A stretch of 64,000 nt of DNA from Macrostomum hystrix. Lineage: Eukaryota > Platyhelminthes > Macrostomidae. The stretch lies in the NCBI GenBank assembly GCA_950097015.1, contig CATNEN010000003.1, positions 15,010,001 through 15,074,000 on the forward strand, read 5' to 3'. The position numbers and the translations under genes are program-made. The notes below the pieces were generated by a model. That model was given only the letters and a program-made list of their open reading frames with translations, had not been told where the DNA came from and did not search any database. Shown here in pieces: positions 23,179-33,235 of the stretch. Positions within the stretch are counted from its first letter, which is position 1. Each line of letters starts with the position of its first letter.

Positions 23179-24884
23179 CTGAAAGAAACACGTCGGGAAT
23201 CCTGTAAGGTACTTAACAGTAGAAAGACCAAGGGGGTATCTTAAATACCACATTTTCATTTTTCTGTATCTCCGAAATTATTAAACAAATCACCATTTAA
23301 AAGTTTTAGAATTTGAAAGTATAAAAAAGCAGTCTTTGTATCACTCGCACAGGTACAATGAACATTCCGTGCTATAAAAAGTCGTCCATTGTTAAGCTTT
23401 GAAACAAGTGCGTAGGCTTTGGTTGAGTTTCGCCTAGACAATAGCTGGTGCTGGCGTGCGAATCCACTTTGAAATAGTTAGCTTTTGCAATTTAAATAAA
23501 AAATTATAACTCGCTTCAATAGATTAATTAATAAACTGAAGCTTTCTTTACTGAAGGTCCGGATTAAAAAAGCAGGTGCTGCGTCTTTGACGACGCTTCA
23601 GTTTGGAGTGAGTTGCGAAATTGTCTGACAAGCAAAAACTGGAACTTTATCACCTTCTAGAATGTGAAAGTACAATCAAGGTGCCGAAACACTGAAAACT
23701 AAATTTTCTTGCGACAACAAAAAACTAATTTCACTAAACGAGGGTAAAGCAAAAAGTTGACTTTGACTTTGAAGGCACTTGAGTTTTGTGTGGCTTAGAA
23801 ATCTAACTGGAAACTGGAACGACTAGGTTTGGTTTGATTGGCAATGATCGGCTGAATGAATATTTGGTGAGTTAAATTGCAACCGGTGTGCAATAATTAG
23901 ATGCAGCTTAACGGTATGGACTATATGACATTGACCTCCCTTAGAAACTCATTCCCAATCTTCTGTACCCCGGCCCTTATAGTCTTTGCAATCCCATTGA
24001 TTAGGCACTGGCATCAAGTGTCCAAATTATGGAATTCCATATTTTCTTCATTTTCTTAATTCCTCACCGCTATAGCTACCAAGGAAAGTTACTTTTTACT
24101 TTTCTCTTCTTCTGAATTCTGTCCACCCACCCGAAAGCGGTCTCCCTTGGTTTTGTTCTATATAAACACAATAAAGCGGCGCCGTTTCCGTAATGCCACT
24201 GGATTTTTTTTGTTTAAAATAAGCAACACCGGAAGGTTCAGAGATACAAGGAGAATGCCAGTCAAGTGATGCTTCTGTTATCTTAGACCTGTACCTAAAC
24301 TATATTTCTCCGAATGAAATGAAATTAACCTGAGATAAACAAACAATCAACCAAGAATAGGGATAGCATTAATGAAGCGTAAAATTTCAAAGTCGAAGCA
24401 CTTTTTCTCAATCCTATGTCAAACTTTCTGTTGTCCTTTGTTGATGAATAATCGGTCCTCTATGAAAATGACACCAGAAAAAGGAAGAGATTAACAAGAT
24501 GAGGAGGCGGAGGGTAAAAATCGGTACAATTTAAGTATCTTTCCTTTTTTAACCTTCATAAAATTCTCGACTCTTGTTTTTTTGGCATGAGAATCCAAGA
24601 GATTTGCGTGCGGGTACAGCAATTGGTGTTGCCTGTCTCATCATCAAATCCTATTGACGAGATTTCATTGTTAGGATTTTTTACTACAACCTCTACCCCC
24701 GGGCCCTCAAATCAAAAAAAAATCCTGTCACATGCTCTAAGTTGCTTTCTACTGGGAATCTGAAAATCTGTCTAAAAATTGCACATTGTCTTCTCCACTT
24801 GACTTTCAGGGCTTCGCTATTCGTGACAAAAATCTTGAATTCTACAGGCGAGATCTGTGACCTAAGTCAGCCCCACTTTAAACA
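23179..24884. other. GPCR upstream region, nothing recognised
   Basis: This is unique sequence upstream of the first coding exon, which should hold a further 5' intron, non-coding exon(s) or promoter. I could not define these. No repeat or RNA gene is visible before the microsatellite. Confidence 0.35.
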
Positions 24885-25128
<244 letters not shown>

Positions 25129-25621
25129 GTTCTTTAGTCCTCATGTAGACTATTATATAAGTTGATGTCTGAATCTTTACTGACTCTAATTAAAGGTGAG
25201 TGAGCAGTAAGGACTTACCTTTAAGACGAGATTAGCGCTTACTCGAATGAGCTATTAAAAGCCAAGAAGCAGTGGGCTGTTAGTGACTGCTATCCCGGAA
25301 AACTAACCGACTGTAGATCAAAAGCGGCGACTGCGAAATATCAGTCTTGCGTGATAGTCAAAGCCTAGATCGCATGTGTGACAGCGAGGCAGCTGGTTGC
25401 AGTGGCAGTTAGGGAATTAAGTTGCCTCAGAATCTATTTTTTCGTCCCTTTCGACCGATCTCTAAAAAGTGATCCTATTCATCGAAGGCGAGACGCGATT
25501 GGCCAATTCATTCTGCCAGCCAATGGCAAAGCGTTAGTTAGAGTGCCACACGCAGTCCTGAGTGTTTCGCACTCAACTGACATCCTAATATGGAAACATA
25601 TTTATCTGCTCTAGACAGAGA
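25129..25621. other. Intergenic sequence, nothing recognised
   Basis: This is unique sequence between the microsatellite and the next array. A 78-codon plus-strand open frame near 25378-25614 has no recognisable domain and no ATG at its 5' end. Confidence 0.35.
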
Positions 25622-26075
25622 TAACTAACAGAGTTAGTTACCTGTTAGACAGAGTTAGTTACCTGTTAGACAGAGTTAGTTACCTGTTAGACAGAGTTAG
25701 TTACCTGTTAGACAGAGTTAGTTTACCTGTTAGACAGAGTTAGTTACCTGTTAGACAGAGTTAGTTACCTGTTAGACAGAGTTAGTTTACCTGTTAGACA
25801 GAGTTAGTTACCTGTTAGACAGAGTTAGTTACCTGTTAGACAGAGTTAGTTTACCTGTTAGACAGAGTTAGTTACCTGTTAGACAGAGTTAGTTACCTGT
25901 TAGACAGAGTTAGTTACCTGTTAGACAGAGTTAGTTTACCTGTTAGACAGAGTTAGTTACCTGTTAGACAGAGTTAGTTACCTGTTAGACAGAGTTAGTT
26001 TACCTGTTAGACAGAGTTAGCCACCTGTTAGACAGAGTTAGCTACCTGTTATACAGAGTTAGTCACCTGTTAGAC
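25622..26075. repeat. 20/21-bp minisatellite carrying the CCTGTTAGACA core
   Basis: The unit is ACCTGTTAGACAGAGTTAGT, with an extra T in every third or fourth copy. The CCTGTTAGACA core is the inverse complement of TGTCTAACAGG in the 7.8-10.1 kb array. The last copies (26020-26075) are diverged. Confidence 0.95.
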
Positions 26076-26740
26076 TGAGTAGCATGTTCTACAACCTAGC
26101 ATACTAACTCATAATTTTCACTTATCTCCATGCAGATTAATAAAACCTGCTTTCCACCCTGACTACCTTCAACCACACATAGATTTGCCTATAAATTCCT
26201 ATTTTTGTTTTTCTTAGCCGCTTACTCCGCCAAAAAACAAGCAAATTAAATGGTTTGCAAAGGAAAAAAAGAAACAGATTATGAAAACAGAATAATAAGG
26301 GCCAATTGCCATTAGTCTACGGTCAGTTTTCAAAGTCGAGAACAATAAATTTGAAAGCGGCATTTGTGGTCCTACACTTTTGAATTGCGGTTTTTTGTTT
26401 AATCCTAACTAAAGAATAGCGATAAGGATCTAGTTGAAAGTAGCCAGTATGGAATAAAAACTAGCTTCGCACCTTTGATTTACGGTTTCCGCTGTCGAAT
26501 ATTTTTTCAAAGTCTAATAGCTTGAAAAATAAGTAGATTAAGTTTTAAGCAAATAAATGCCGGTTTGTTGACTGCCGAATTCAAAGATTAACCGTGAATT
26601 CACGATGGCTGCCTTGCCTTACTCAATTAGGAAGATTAATTATGCTCCATGAATTTACAGAACAGAATGAGAAGGTGATTGAGCAGGATTTTTAGAGAAA
26701 CAGAATAACAAAACTAAATTTTTAAGGGGCTGAGTTTGCT
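26076..26740. other. Intergenic sequence between two related arrays
   Basis: This is unique sequence separating the 20/21-bp and 17-bp arrays. No gene or repeat was recognised in it. Confidence 0.4.
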
Positions 26741-27529
26741 GTTAGACAGAGCTACCTGTTAGACAGAGCTACCTGTTAGACAGAGCTACCTGTTAGACAG
26801 AGCTACCTGTTAGACAGAGCTACCTGTTAGACAGAGCTACCTGTTAGACAGAGCTACCTGTTAGACAGAGCTACCTGTTAGACAGAGCTACCTGTTAGAC
26901 AGAGCTACCTGTTAGACAGAGCTACCTGTTAGACAGAGCTACCTGTTAGACAGAGCTACCTGTTAGACAGAGCTACCTGTTAGACAGAGCTACCTGTTAG
27001 ACAGAGCTACCTGTTAGACAGAGCTACCTGTTAGACAGAGCTACCTGTTAGACAGAGCTACCTGTTAGACAGAGCTACCTGTTAGACAGAGCTACCTGTT
27101 AGACAGAGCTACCTGTTAGACAGAGCTACCTGTTAGACAGAGCTACCTGTTAGACAGAGCTACCTGTTAGACAGAGCTACCTGTTAGACAGAGCTACCTG
27201 TTAGACAGAGCTACCTGTTAGACAGAGCTACCTGTTAGACAGAGCTACCTGTTAGACAGAGCTACCTGTTAGACAGAGCTACCTGTTAGACAGAGCTACC
27301 TGTTAGACAGAGCTACCTGTTAGACAGAGCTACCTGTTAGACAGAGCTACCTGTTAGACAGAGCTACCTGTTAGACAGAGCTACCTGTTAGACAGAGCTA
27401 CCTGTTAGACAGAGCTACCTGTTAGACAGAGCTACCTGTTAGACAGAGCTACCTGTTAGACAGAGCTACCTGTTAGACAGAGCTACCTGTTAGACAGAGC
27501 TACCTGTTAGACAGAGCTACCTGTTAGAC
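26741..27529. repeat. 17-bp minisatellite, about 46 near-identical copies, interrupted by the retroelement
   Basis: The unit is GACAGAGCTACCTGTTA, with almost no variation between copies, which indicates recent amplification. The array continues for about 2.5 units at 32132-32172, on the far side of the gypsy element that inserted into it. Confidence 0.97.
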
Positions 27530-27790
27530 TGTAGCAGCAGCAGTTCTAGTTTCAAGCGTTATTAAGCTTCAGCACCGTTAACTTACATACTTGTTACTTA
27601 GACTTTAGAGCAAAGCCCCTAATATAGAGCGCATATAATATCCTCTTGTCTATGGTTAATACTGACACATAAATACAGTCACTCAAGCCCAGAAGTCTTA
27701 GCCGGGCGAGACCGCTAAGGCATAACGTCCTATCTTACGTTCCACTGCAAACATCTGCCTTTCTTAGTTGTAGCTTTTAAGACGGCTACA
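27530..27790 (+). repeat. 5' LTR of the gypsy element
   Basis: This 261-bp LTR is identical to the 3' LTR. It has a TG...CA boundary with 6-bp terminal inverted repeats (TGTAGC/GCTACA). A TATA-like GCATATAATATCC lies near 27631-27643 and could start the genomic RNA. Confidence 0.97.
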
Positions 27791-27793
27791 AAT

Positions 27794-27804
27794 TGGTAGC
27801 AGAG
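27794..27804 (+). promoter_or_regulatory. Primer-binding site, initiator tRNA-Met type
   Basis: TGGTAGCAGAG begins 3 nt after the 5' LTR and is complementary to the 3' end of eukaryotic initiator tRNA-Met (CTCTGCTACCA). The match stops after 11 nt. Described CsRn1-group elements use tRNA-Trp, so this is a difference. Confidence 0.7.
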
Positions 27805-27829
27805 CGTGTGACAAGGCTGCAATACCGCG

Positions 27830-28654
27830 ATGCCCAACAAACGAAACCAACGACGAACCGAGGCTAACCACGGCCCTTCTGCTTCCGCCGACGTAGCCAG
27901 CACAACACCTACTGTCCAAGAGCCCGGCAACCGTGGCACGGTCCGCCCGGCTCCCTTCTACCGAAAAGCGCCAGACGTATGGTTCCGCCAGCTGGAATCC
28001 CAATTCATCTTAGCACGCGTTACCTGCTCGACGACAAAGTTCCACCACGCCCTGGCCGCGCTGCCAGAAGATGTCGCCTGTGACATGGTGGACGTTGAAG
28101 ACAACTACGAAGCGCTGAAGGCGGCCGTGACGGAAATGCTTCGCGCCAACCGCCACCAGCGCATCGAAGAAGCGCTCGCAGCTGTCGAGCTCGGTGATCG
28201 CCGCCCCACGCAGCTGGTTACGGACATCCGGCGTCGCTTCACAGAGGTTGGACTACAGGTAGACGACTCGATCGTAAAATCTCGCCTGCTTTCCGCCCTT
28301 CCCGGCAACATCCGTTCAGCGCTCGTCGGCCATGAGTCTGAAGCGCTCGACAATTTTGCCAAGATCGCCGACAGCATGCTGGCAGTCGCCGGTCCCCTGA
28401 CACCTTTCCACACCATCGCGCGAGCCACAGCGACACCCACCGCCTCTCCCCAAGGAAGTGCTCGAGAGGCTCGACCGCAGCGACGCCCTCGACAACAGAG
28501 ACAGAAGGTCTGCAACGCCCACATCTACTACGGCGCAGACGCTCGCACCTGCCGACCATGGTGCCAGTGGCCCGAATCCAAGCCGCAGCGTGTGCTCAAC
28601 AGCCGCCAGGCTACGCCGGCCCAGTCGCGCGCCGTCAGCCCAACAAACATGTAG
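27830..28654 (+). CDS. gag: Gag polyprotein of the gypsy element
   Basis: This 274-residue structural protein packages the element RNA. It starts at the first ATG after the primer-binding site and ends at TAG 28652-28654. A basic, Ser/Thr-rich N-terminus leads into a capsid-like region (about residues 40-185), then a Pro/Arg-rich linker. The zinc motif is C228-X2-H231-X9-C241-X3-C245, the CHCC arrangement of the CsRn1 group instead of the usual CCHC. It overlaps pol by 97 nt, with pol in the -1 frame. Base composition is much richer in GC than the flanks. No inactivating change is seen. Confidence 0.92.
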   Translation: MPNKRNQRRTEANHGPSASADVASTTPTVQEPGNRGTVRPAPFYRKAPDVWFRQLESQFILARVTCSTTKFHHALAALPEDVACDMVDVEDNYEALKAAVTEMLRANRHQRIEEALAAVELGDRRPTQLVTDIRRRFTEVGLQVDDSIVKSRLLSALPGNIRSALVGHESEALDNFAKIADSMLAVAGPLTPFHTIARATATPTASPQGSAREARPQRRPRQQRQKVCNAHIYYGADARTCRPWCQWPESKPQRVLNSRQATPAQSRAVSPTNM

Positions 28655-31600
28655 GTCATGCGCCAGGGCCGAGCCATGACCTCAACGAGGCCTCTTCGCT
28701 GTTACTACCCTGCAAGTTGTTCGGAAAAACTGTTCGTTTCGTTGTGGACACCGGCGCCGAGCGCTCCCTACTACCGTTGGACCTCGCTCCTCGACACCTG
28801 CTGGCTCCCACGCAAGTCCGCCTACGCAGCGTTGATGGTCGCGAATTCCACACTCTTGGCCAGTGCTCGCTATCCCTCGCTGTCCCGGATCTACGCCGCC
28901 TCTTTTCTGCGAACTTCATCGTCACTAACACACCGCCGATTTTGGGAGCCGACTTCCTAGCTAAGTTCGGTCTCCTGATCGACATGCGCAACAAGCGGGT
29001 GCATGACCCGACTACGGAGCTCAATGCCTCTCTCCATGCAGCAGCGGAAGTAGCACCGCGCGTACTAGCTACATCGTCAGTGCTAGCAACACCTCTCGAC
29101 GCTTTCCCACAACTAGCAGAAGCCCCAGACTATTCGTCTGCTCCTTCGTCAAGCACAGTCAGTCACCAGATCATCACCGACAGCAAGCCGCTTTTCTGCC
29201 GCCCCCGCCCACTCCCTCCAGCCAAGTTCGACGCAGCAAAGGCGGAGTTCGACCAGCTTCTCCGTCTCGGCATCGTGCGACCCGCCGCCAGCCCATGGGC
29301 GTCCCCTCTCCACATGGTGAAGAAGAAGGACGGCTCGTGGTGCCCCTGCGGAGACTACCGCGCACTCAATGCAGTGACCAAGCCAGATCGCTACCCGATA
29401 CCACACATCGGTCATTTTCATCATCGACTCCACAACGCACGAGTGTTCAGCAAGCTTGACCTGGTCAAGGCCTACCACTTCGTGCCCATTGCCGAGGAGG
29501 ACATCGAGAAAACTACAGTCTGCACGCCATTCGGCTCGTTTGAGTATCTACGCATGCCGTTCGGCCTGCGCAACGCAGCTAGCACTTTTCAACGATTTGT
29601 CGACTCCATTTTCCGCGACATGCCATTCGTCGTCACCTACATCGATGACATTCTGATCCACAGCGCCGGCCGTGAGGACCACGACGCACATCTACATGCC
29701 GTACTTCAACGCCTGAGCGATACCGGCCTGCGAGTGAGCCCTCACAAATGTCAATTCTACCAGGACACCATTGAGTTCTTAGGTCATCAGATTTCCGGAG
29801 ACGGGATCCGACCACTGCCTGATCGAGTGAGCGCCCTACGAGCCCTCCCGACGCCCAAGGACAGCAAGGAGCTACAGCGCTACCTCGGCATGTTCGGCTT
29901 TTATCAGCGCCACATTCCGCACTACGCGCAACTACTGATCCCGCTGCGACGACTTCTGCACAACACCTTCGATTGGCTCCCAGAGCATGACCTGGCATGG
30001 CGTTCGCTGCAAGACGCACTCGCCGACTCCGTCACACTCGCCTTTCCTCACCCTCGAGCCAACTTCACAGTAACGACAGACGCCAGCTCTATGGCCCTCG
30101 GAGCCTGCCTGCACCAAGTAGTAGACGGTGACTCTACGCCTCTCGCCTTTCTCTCAAGGAAGCTCTCCGACACCGAAGCTGCGTACAGCACCTTCGATCG
30201 GGAGCTACTCGCTATCTTCGCCGCCATCAAAGCTTGGAAACACCTGCTTCAAGGCCAGACGGTGACGGTGTTCTGCGACCACAAGCCAATTATCGGCGCC
30301 TTCGCAAGCAACAAGGAACGCTTCTCCGACAGACAGCAGCGCCAAATGTCGGCAATCTCCGAGATCGTCACGGACATTGTTCACATTGCCGGCAAAGCCA
30401 ACGTCGTCGCCGACGCACTGTCACGGCCCTCAAAAGACCGCGAAAACAGCTCAACATCCGAGGCGCTGGTCGCCGCCGCACAGGAGATAGTCCCGACAGA
30501 CGAAACCACGCATGCGTTACCCAGCATTGACCTACCGGCAATTGCACGCGCACAACAGTTGGATTCAACGCCGACACCGGAGTCCGACGCTTTCAAGCTC
30601 TTTGACATCGGACTGACTGACTGCCAACTACTCTGTGAGACATCCTACCCCAATCCGCGGCCAGTCGTGCCACCGGAGTTGCGAAAGCACATCTTTACAT
30701 CGATTCATTCATTAGCCCATCCTGGTGTCAAGGCTAGCTGCCGATTGATCAGCCACCGCTACTTTTGGTCCGAGATGTCGCGCGACGTGCGCCGTTGGGC
30801 AGAAGAATGCCAGCAGTGCCAAGCCAACAAAGTCACTCAGCATGTGCGCCGACCACTAGATCAGCTACCAACACCCTCTCAGCGATTCACAACGGTACAC
30901 ATGGATATCGTCGGGCCATTAACGCCCCCGGAAGCTGATGGTCGACAACTACCACGCTACCTACTTACAATCATCGACGCCTACACGCGTTGGTTGGAGG
31001 CCGTCCCGCTGATCGACATCTCCGCCGCGTCCGTCGCCCGTGGATTCCTCAGCGCCTGGGTGTCTCGCTTCGGTCCACCTCTGACGCTCATCACGGACCA
31101 GGGTGCCCAGTTCCGCGCCGAGCTCATGGCAGAACTTACCAAGCTGTTCGGCATCCATCACATCAGAACCTCAGCGTACAACCCCCGAGCCAACGGCCTG
31201 GTCGAGCGAGCACACCGCTCGCTAAAGGCTGCCCTTCGGGCTCGAGGACGCTGTTGGCTTGAACAACTGCCAATTGTGCTACTCGGACTGCGGATTCAGC
31301 CGGACGACGCTGGACACTGCCCGTTTTCCGGAGTGACCGGCGAGCAACCAATCGTGCCTCCAGTAGTAACAGACGATTCAAGCCTGCACCAACTATCCGA
31401 TCGCTTCCACAACCTTTTCTACCCCTACCGTTTGCCGCGCACACGACAAACGCCGACACACCTTCCGGGCAACCTGGAAGACTGCAGCCACGCCTGGCTC
31501 CGTCTCGACCGCGTACGGAAGCCGCTAGAAGCACCTTACCAGGGTCCGTTTCGCGTACTGCACAGGTCACCAATTACATTCACCCTCGACATCCGGGGGA

Positions 31601-31737
31601 CGCCAACGAACGTGACCATCGACCGCGTGAAGCCAGCACGGCTGCCGAGCCCACAGTGCGAAATGCCGCCCATCACCACCGATGCGGAGGACTCTATACG
31701 TTCACGGTTGAGACCCCGCCGCGTCACTTTCACTTGA
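28558..31737 (+). CDS. pol: Pol polyprotein: protease, reverse transcriptase, RNase H, integrase
   Basis: This uninterrupted 1059-codon frame lies in the -1 frame relative to gag. In order: aspartic protease DTGA (residues 64-67); reverse transcriptase with YIDD at 361-364; RNase H with TTDAS (Asp 508) and a NVVADALSR end; integrase zinc finger HHCC (about 717-760, HSLAHPG to CQQCQ); and integrase core D783, D847 and E883, with the exact 35-residue D-E spacing. A YQGPFRVL segment near the C-terminus fits the GPY/F module; no chromodomain is visible. Translation could use -1 frameshifting in the 28558-28654 overlap or restart at ATG 28558. I see no canonical slippery heptamer. All catalytic residues are present, so the copy may be active. 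Confidence 0.95.
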   Translation: MVPVARIQAAACAQQPPGYAGPVARRQPNKHVGHAPGPSHDLNEASSLLLPCKLFGKTVRFVVDTGAERSLLPLDLAPRHLLAPTQVRLRSVDGREFHTLGQCSLSLAVPDLRRLFSANFIVTNTPPILGADFLAKFGLLIDMRNKRVHDPTTELNASLHAAAEVAPRVLATSSVLATPLDAFPQLAEAPDYSSAPSSSTVSHQIITDSKPLFCRPRPLPPAKFDAAKAEFDQLLRLGIVRPAASPWASPLHMVKKKDGSWCPCGDYRALNAVTKPDRYPIPHIGHFHHRLHNARVFSKLDLVKAYHFVPIAEEDIEKTTVCTPFGSFEYLRMPFGLRNAASTFQRFVDSIFRDMPFVVTYIDDILIHSAGREDHDAHLHAVLQRLSDTGLRVSPHKCQFYQDTIEFLGHQISGDGIRPLPDRVSALRALPTPKDSKELQRYLGMFGFYQRHIPHYAQLLIPLRRLLHNTFDWLPEHDLAWRSLQDALADSVTLAFPHPRANFTVTTDASSMALGACLHQVVDGDSTPLAFLSRKLSDTEAAYSTFDRELLAIFAAIKAWKHLLQGQTVTVFCDHKPIIGAFASNKERFSDRQQRQMSAISEIVTDIVHIAGKANVVADALSRPSKDRENSSTSEALVAAAQEIVPTDETTHALPSIDLPAIARAQQLDSTPTPESDAFKLFDIGLTDCQLLCETSYPNPRPVVPPELRKHIFTSIHSLAHPGVKASCRLISHRYFWSEMSRDVRRWAEECQQCQANKVTQHVRRPLDQLPTPSQRFTTVHMDIVGPLTPPEADGRQLPRYLLTIIDAYTRWLEAVPLIDISAASVARGFLSAWVSRFGPPLTLITDQGAQFRAELMAELTKLFGIHHIRTSAYNPRANGLVERAHRSLKAALRARGRCWLEQLPIVLLGLRIQPDDAGHCPFSGVTGEQPIVPPVVTDDSSLHQLSDRFHNLFYPYRLPRTRQTPTHLPGNLEDCSHAWLRLDRVRKPLEAPYQGPFRVLHRSPITFTLDIRGTPTNVTIDRVKPARLPSPQCEMPPITTDAEDSIRSRLRPRRVTFT

Positions 31738-31856
31738 ACTATGCGTAAATTGTACCCCATTGACACTGACGTTTGCTCCCTATCGCGCGCAGGTGTGTTT
31801 GCTTGACATTGCTTATGATCCTATATGCTTCATGAGTTATCCCCTTACCTGCCTTT

Positions 31857-31866
31857 GGGAGGGGGG
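31857..31866 (+). promoter_or_regulatory. Polypurine tract
   Basis: GGGAGGGGGG lies 4 nt before the 3' LTR, where plus-strand DNA synthesis would be primed. Confidence 0.8.
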
Positions 31867-31870
31867 TATT

Positions 31871-32131
31871 TGTAGCAGCAGCAGTTCTAGTTTCAAGCGT
31901 TATTAAGCTTCAGCACCGTTAACTTACATACTTGTTACTTAGACTTTAGAGCAAAGCCCCTAATATAGAGCGCATATAATATCCTCTTGTCTATGGTTAA
32001 TACTGACACATAAATACAGTCACTCAAGCCCAGAAGTCTTAGCCGGGCGAGACCGCTAAGGCATAACGTCCTATCTTACGTTCCACTGCAAACATCTGCC
32101 TTTCTTAGTTGTAGCTTTTAAGACGGCTACA
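31871..32131 (+). repeat. 3' LTR of the gypsy element
   Basis: This 261-bp LTR is identical to the 5' LTR. It is followed by the AGAC target duplicate and 2.5 further 17-bp satellite units. Confidence 0.97.
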
Positions 32132-32172
32132 AGACAGAGCTACCTGTTAGACAGAGCTACCTGTTAGACAGA

Positions 32173-33235
32173 GCTACCTGTTACATCGATTTGAAAGCCC
32201 TAGTTTTCATCCCTAGAGTTTTTTAATCGGTATACAATCCCCATAGACTAGGAGTTCAAAAATCCATCGATCCGTTAATACCGTAGAAGTAAAGTTGCAA
32301 ACCTTTGATTCATCTAACCTAAAATCCCTGCAATCAAACAAACGCGTTAATCCATATTACTTGTGTACCCAGAGCTCGTTAATCCTTTAATTCCTAGGCT
32401 TGAAATCCCTGCGACTCTGTTTCCAAAACAAAATCTAGCTCTATTAAATCGTCTAAGGGGTCTGCTGAGACTAGCTGCTCATGTAGAGTTTCCTCATCAG
32501 CTTCTGCTCGACCTCATTACGACCGCAGTCCAGATAAATTGACTCAAAAGAAGGTTGAAATCAGTGCAACAGAAAAAAAGTTTTTGCTCACGCCTAGGAA
32601 AAGATTAGTTGCAGTTTCGAAGTGCCGAATCAGAGCTAATCAGAGCCCCGTCATCTCGTCTGGGATCCGTTTCAAATGGAATAAAAAGTCCGAGCAAAAA
32701 ATATATTGGGAATATTGAGAGCAGTGCCAATAGATTTGGTTCTCCCAGGCGCAGTTCATTACCAGTCGAGACCCGGTAGAAAAGATTTCTGAAAATAAAA
32801 CCAACCGTTAGAAGATGGCAGATTTTCTGGCACATTGGGAGGCGGGAGAGAATGAGGAAAATTGTTAGGCGCATCGTGTTCGCAGCTGCTCCACATCTAG
32901 ACCCTGCTCAAAATTACTCAGCAACACAACCCACCACTGTACCCTACGACTACTGGACAGCCCTTGCAGCAAGCAAAACAGACCGGACCCGGCCCACCGC
33001 GGTTCTGTCTCGTGTGTCAGCTCGAAATTAATATAATAAACGACTCAACTGAGTCCAATGCGAGGCCGCTGAGTAACCCTGCAGCCCTGCGCTATATATA
33101 GAGTAACAGCTCACTTTTTTGCAGACATTATTTTTCCCTTAGAAATTGTTTTTATGCACTCCTTTGGGTTGTGAACTCAAACTTTCATATATTGCCGACT
33201 AAAATGCCTTAACTTGCTTTCCGAGCTGCTAAAGT
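32173..33235. other. Intergenic sequence with a weak 89-codon open frame
   Basis: The minus strand holds an ATG-started open frame at 32605-32874 with two hydrophobic stretches (including ALLSIFPIYFLLGLFIPF), but no family is recognised. A TTTTATTTTCAG acceptor-like site lies inside it, so it could be part of an unrecognised exon. The rest is unique sequence with nothing assigned. Confidence 0.25.

Larger units (their letters stand above)
27530..32131 (+). mobile_element. Intact Ty3/gypsy LTR retrotransposon of the CHCC-Gag (CsRn1-like) type
   Basis: The element is 4602 bp with two 261-bp LTRs that are identical base for base. They start TGTAGC and end GCTACA, and are flanked by the 4-bp target duplication AGAC (27526-27529 and 32132-32135) cut from the 17-bp satellite. 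Order: LTR, primer-binding site, gag, pol (protease, reverse transcriptase, RNase H, integrase), polypurine tract, LTR. There is no env-like frame. The Gag CX2HX9CX3C zinc motif is the one described for CsRn1, Kabuki and Boudicca elements. Both frames are open throughout. Identical LTRs, intact frames and a perfect target duplication point to very recent insertion. Confidence 0.97.
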
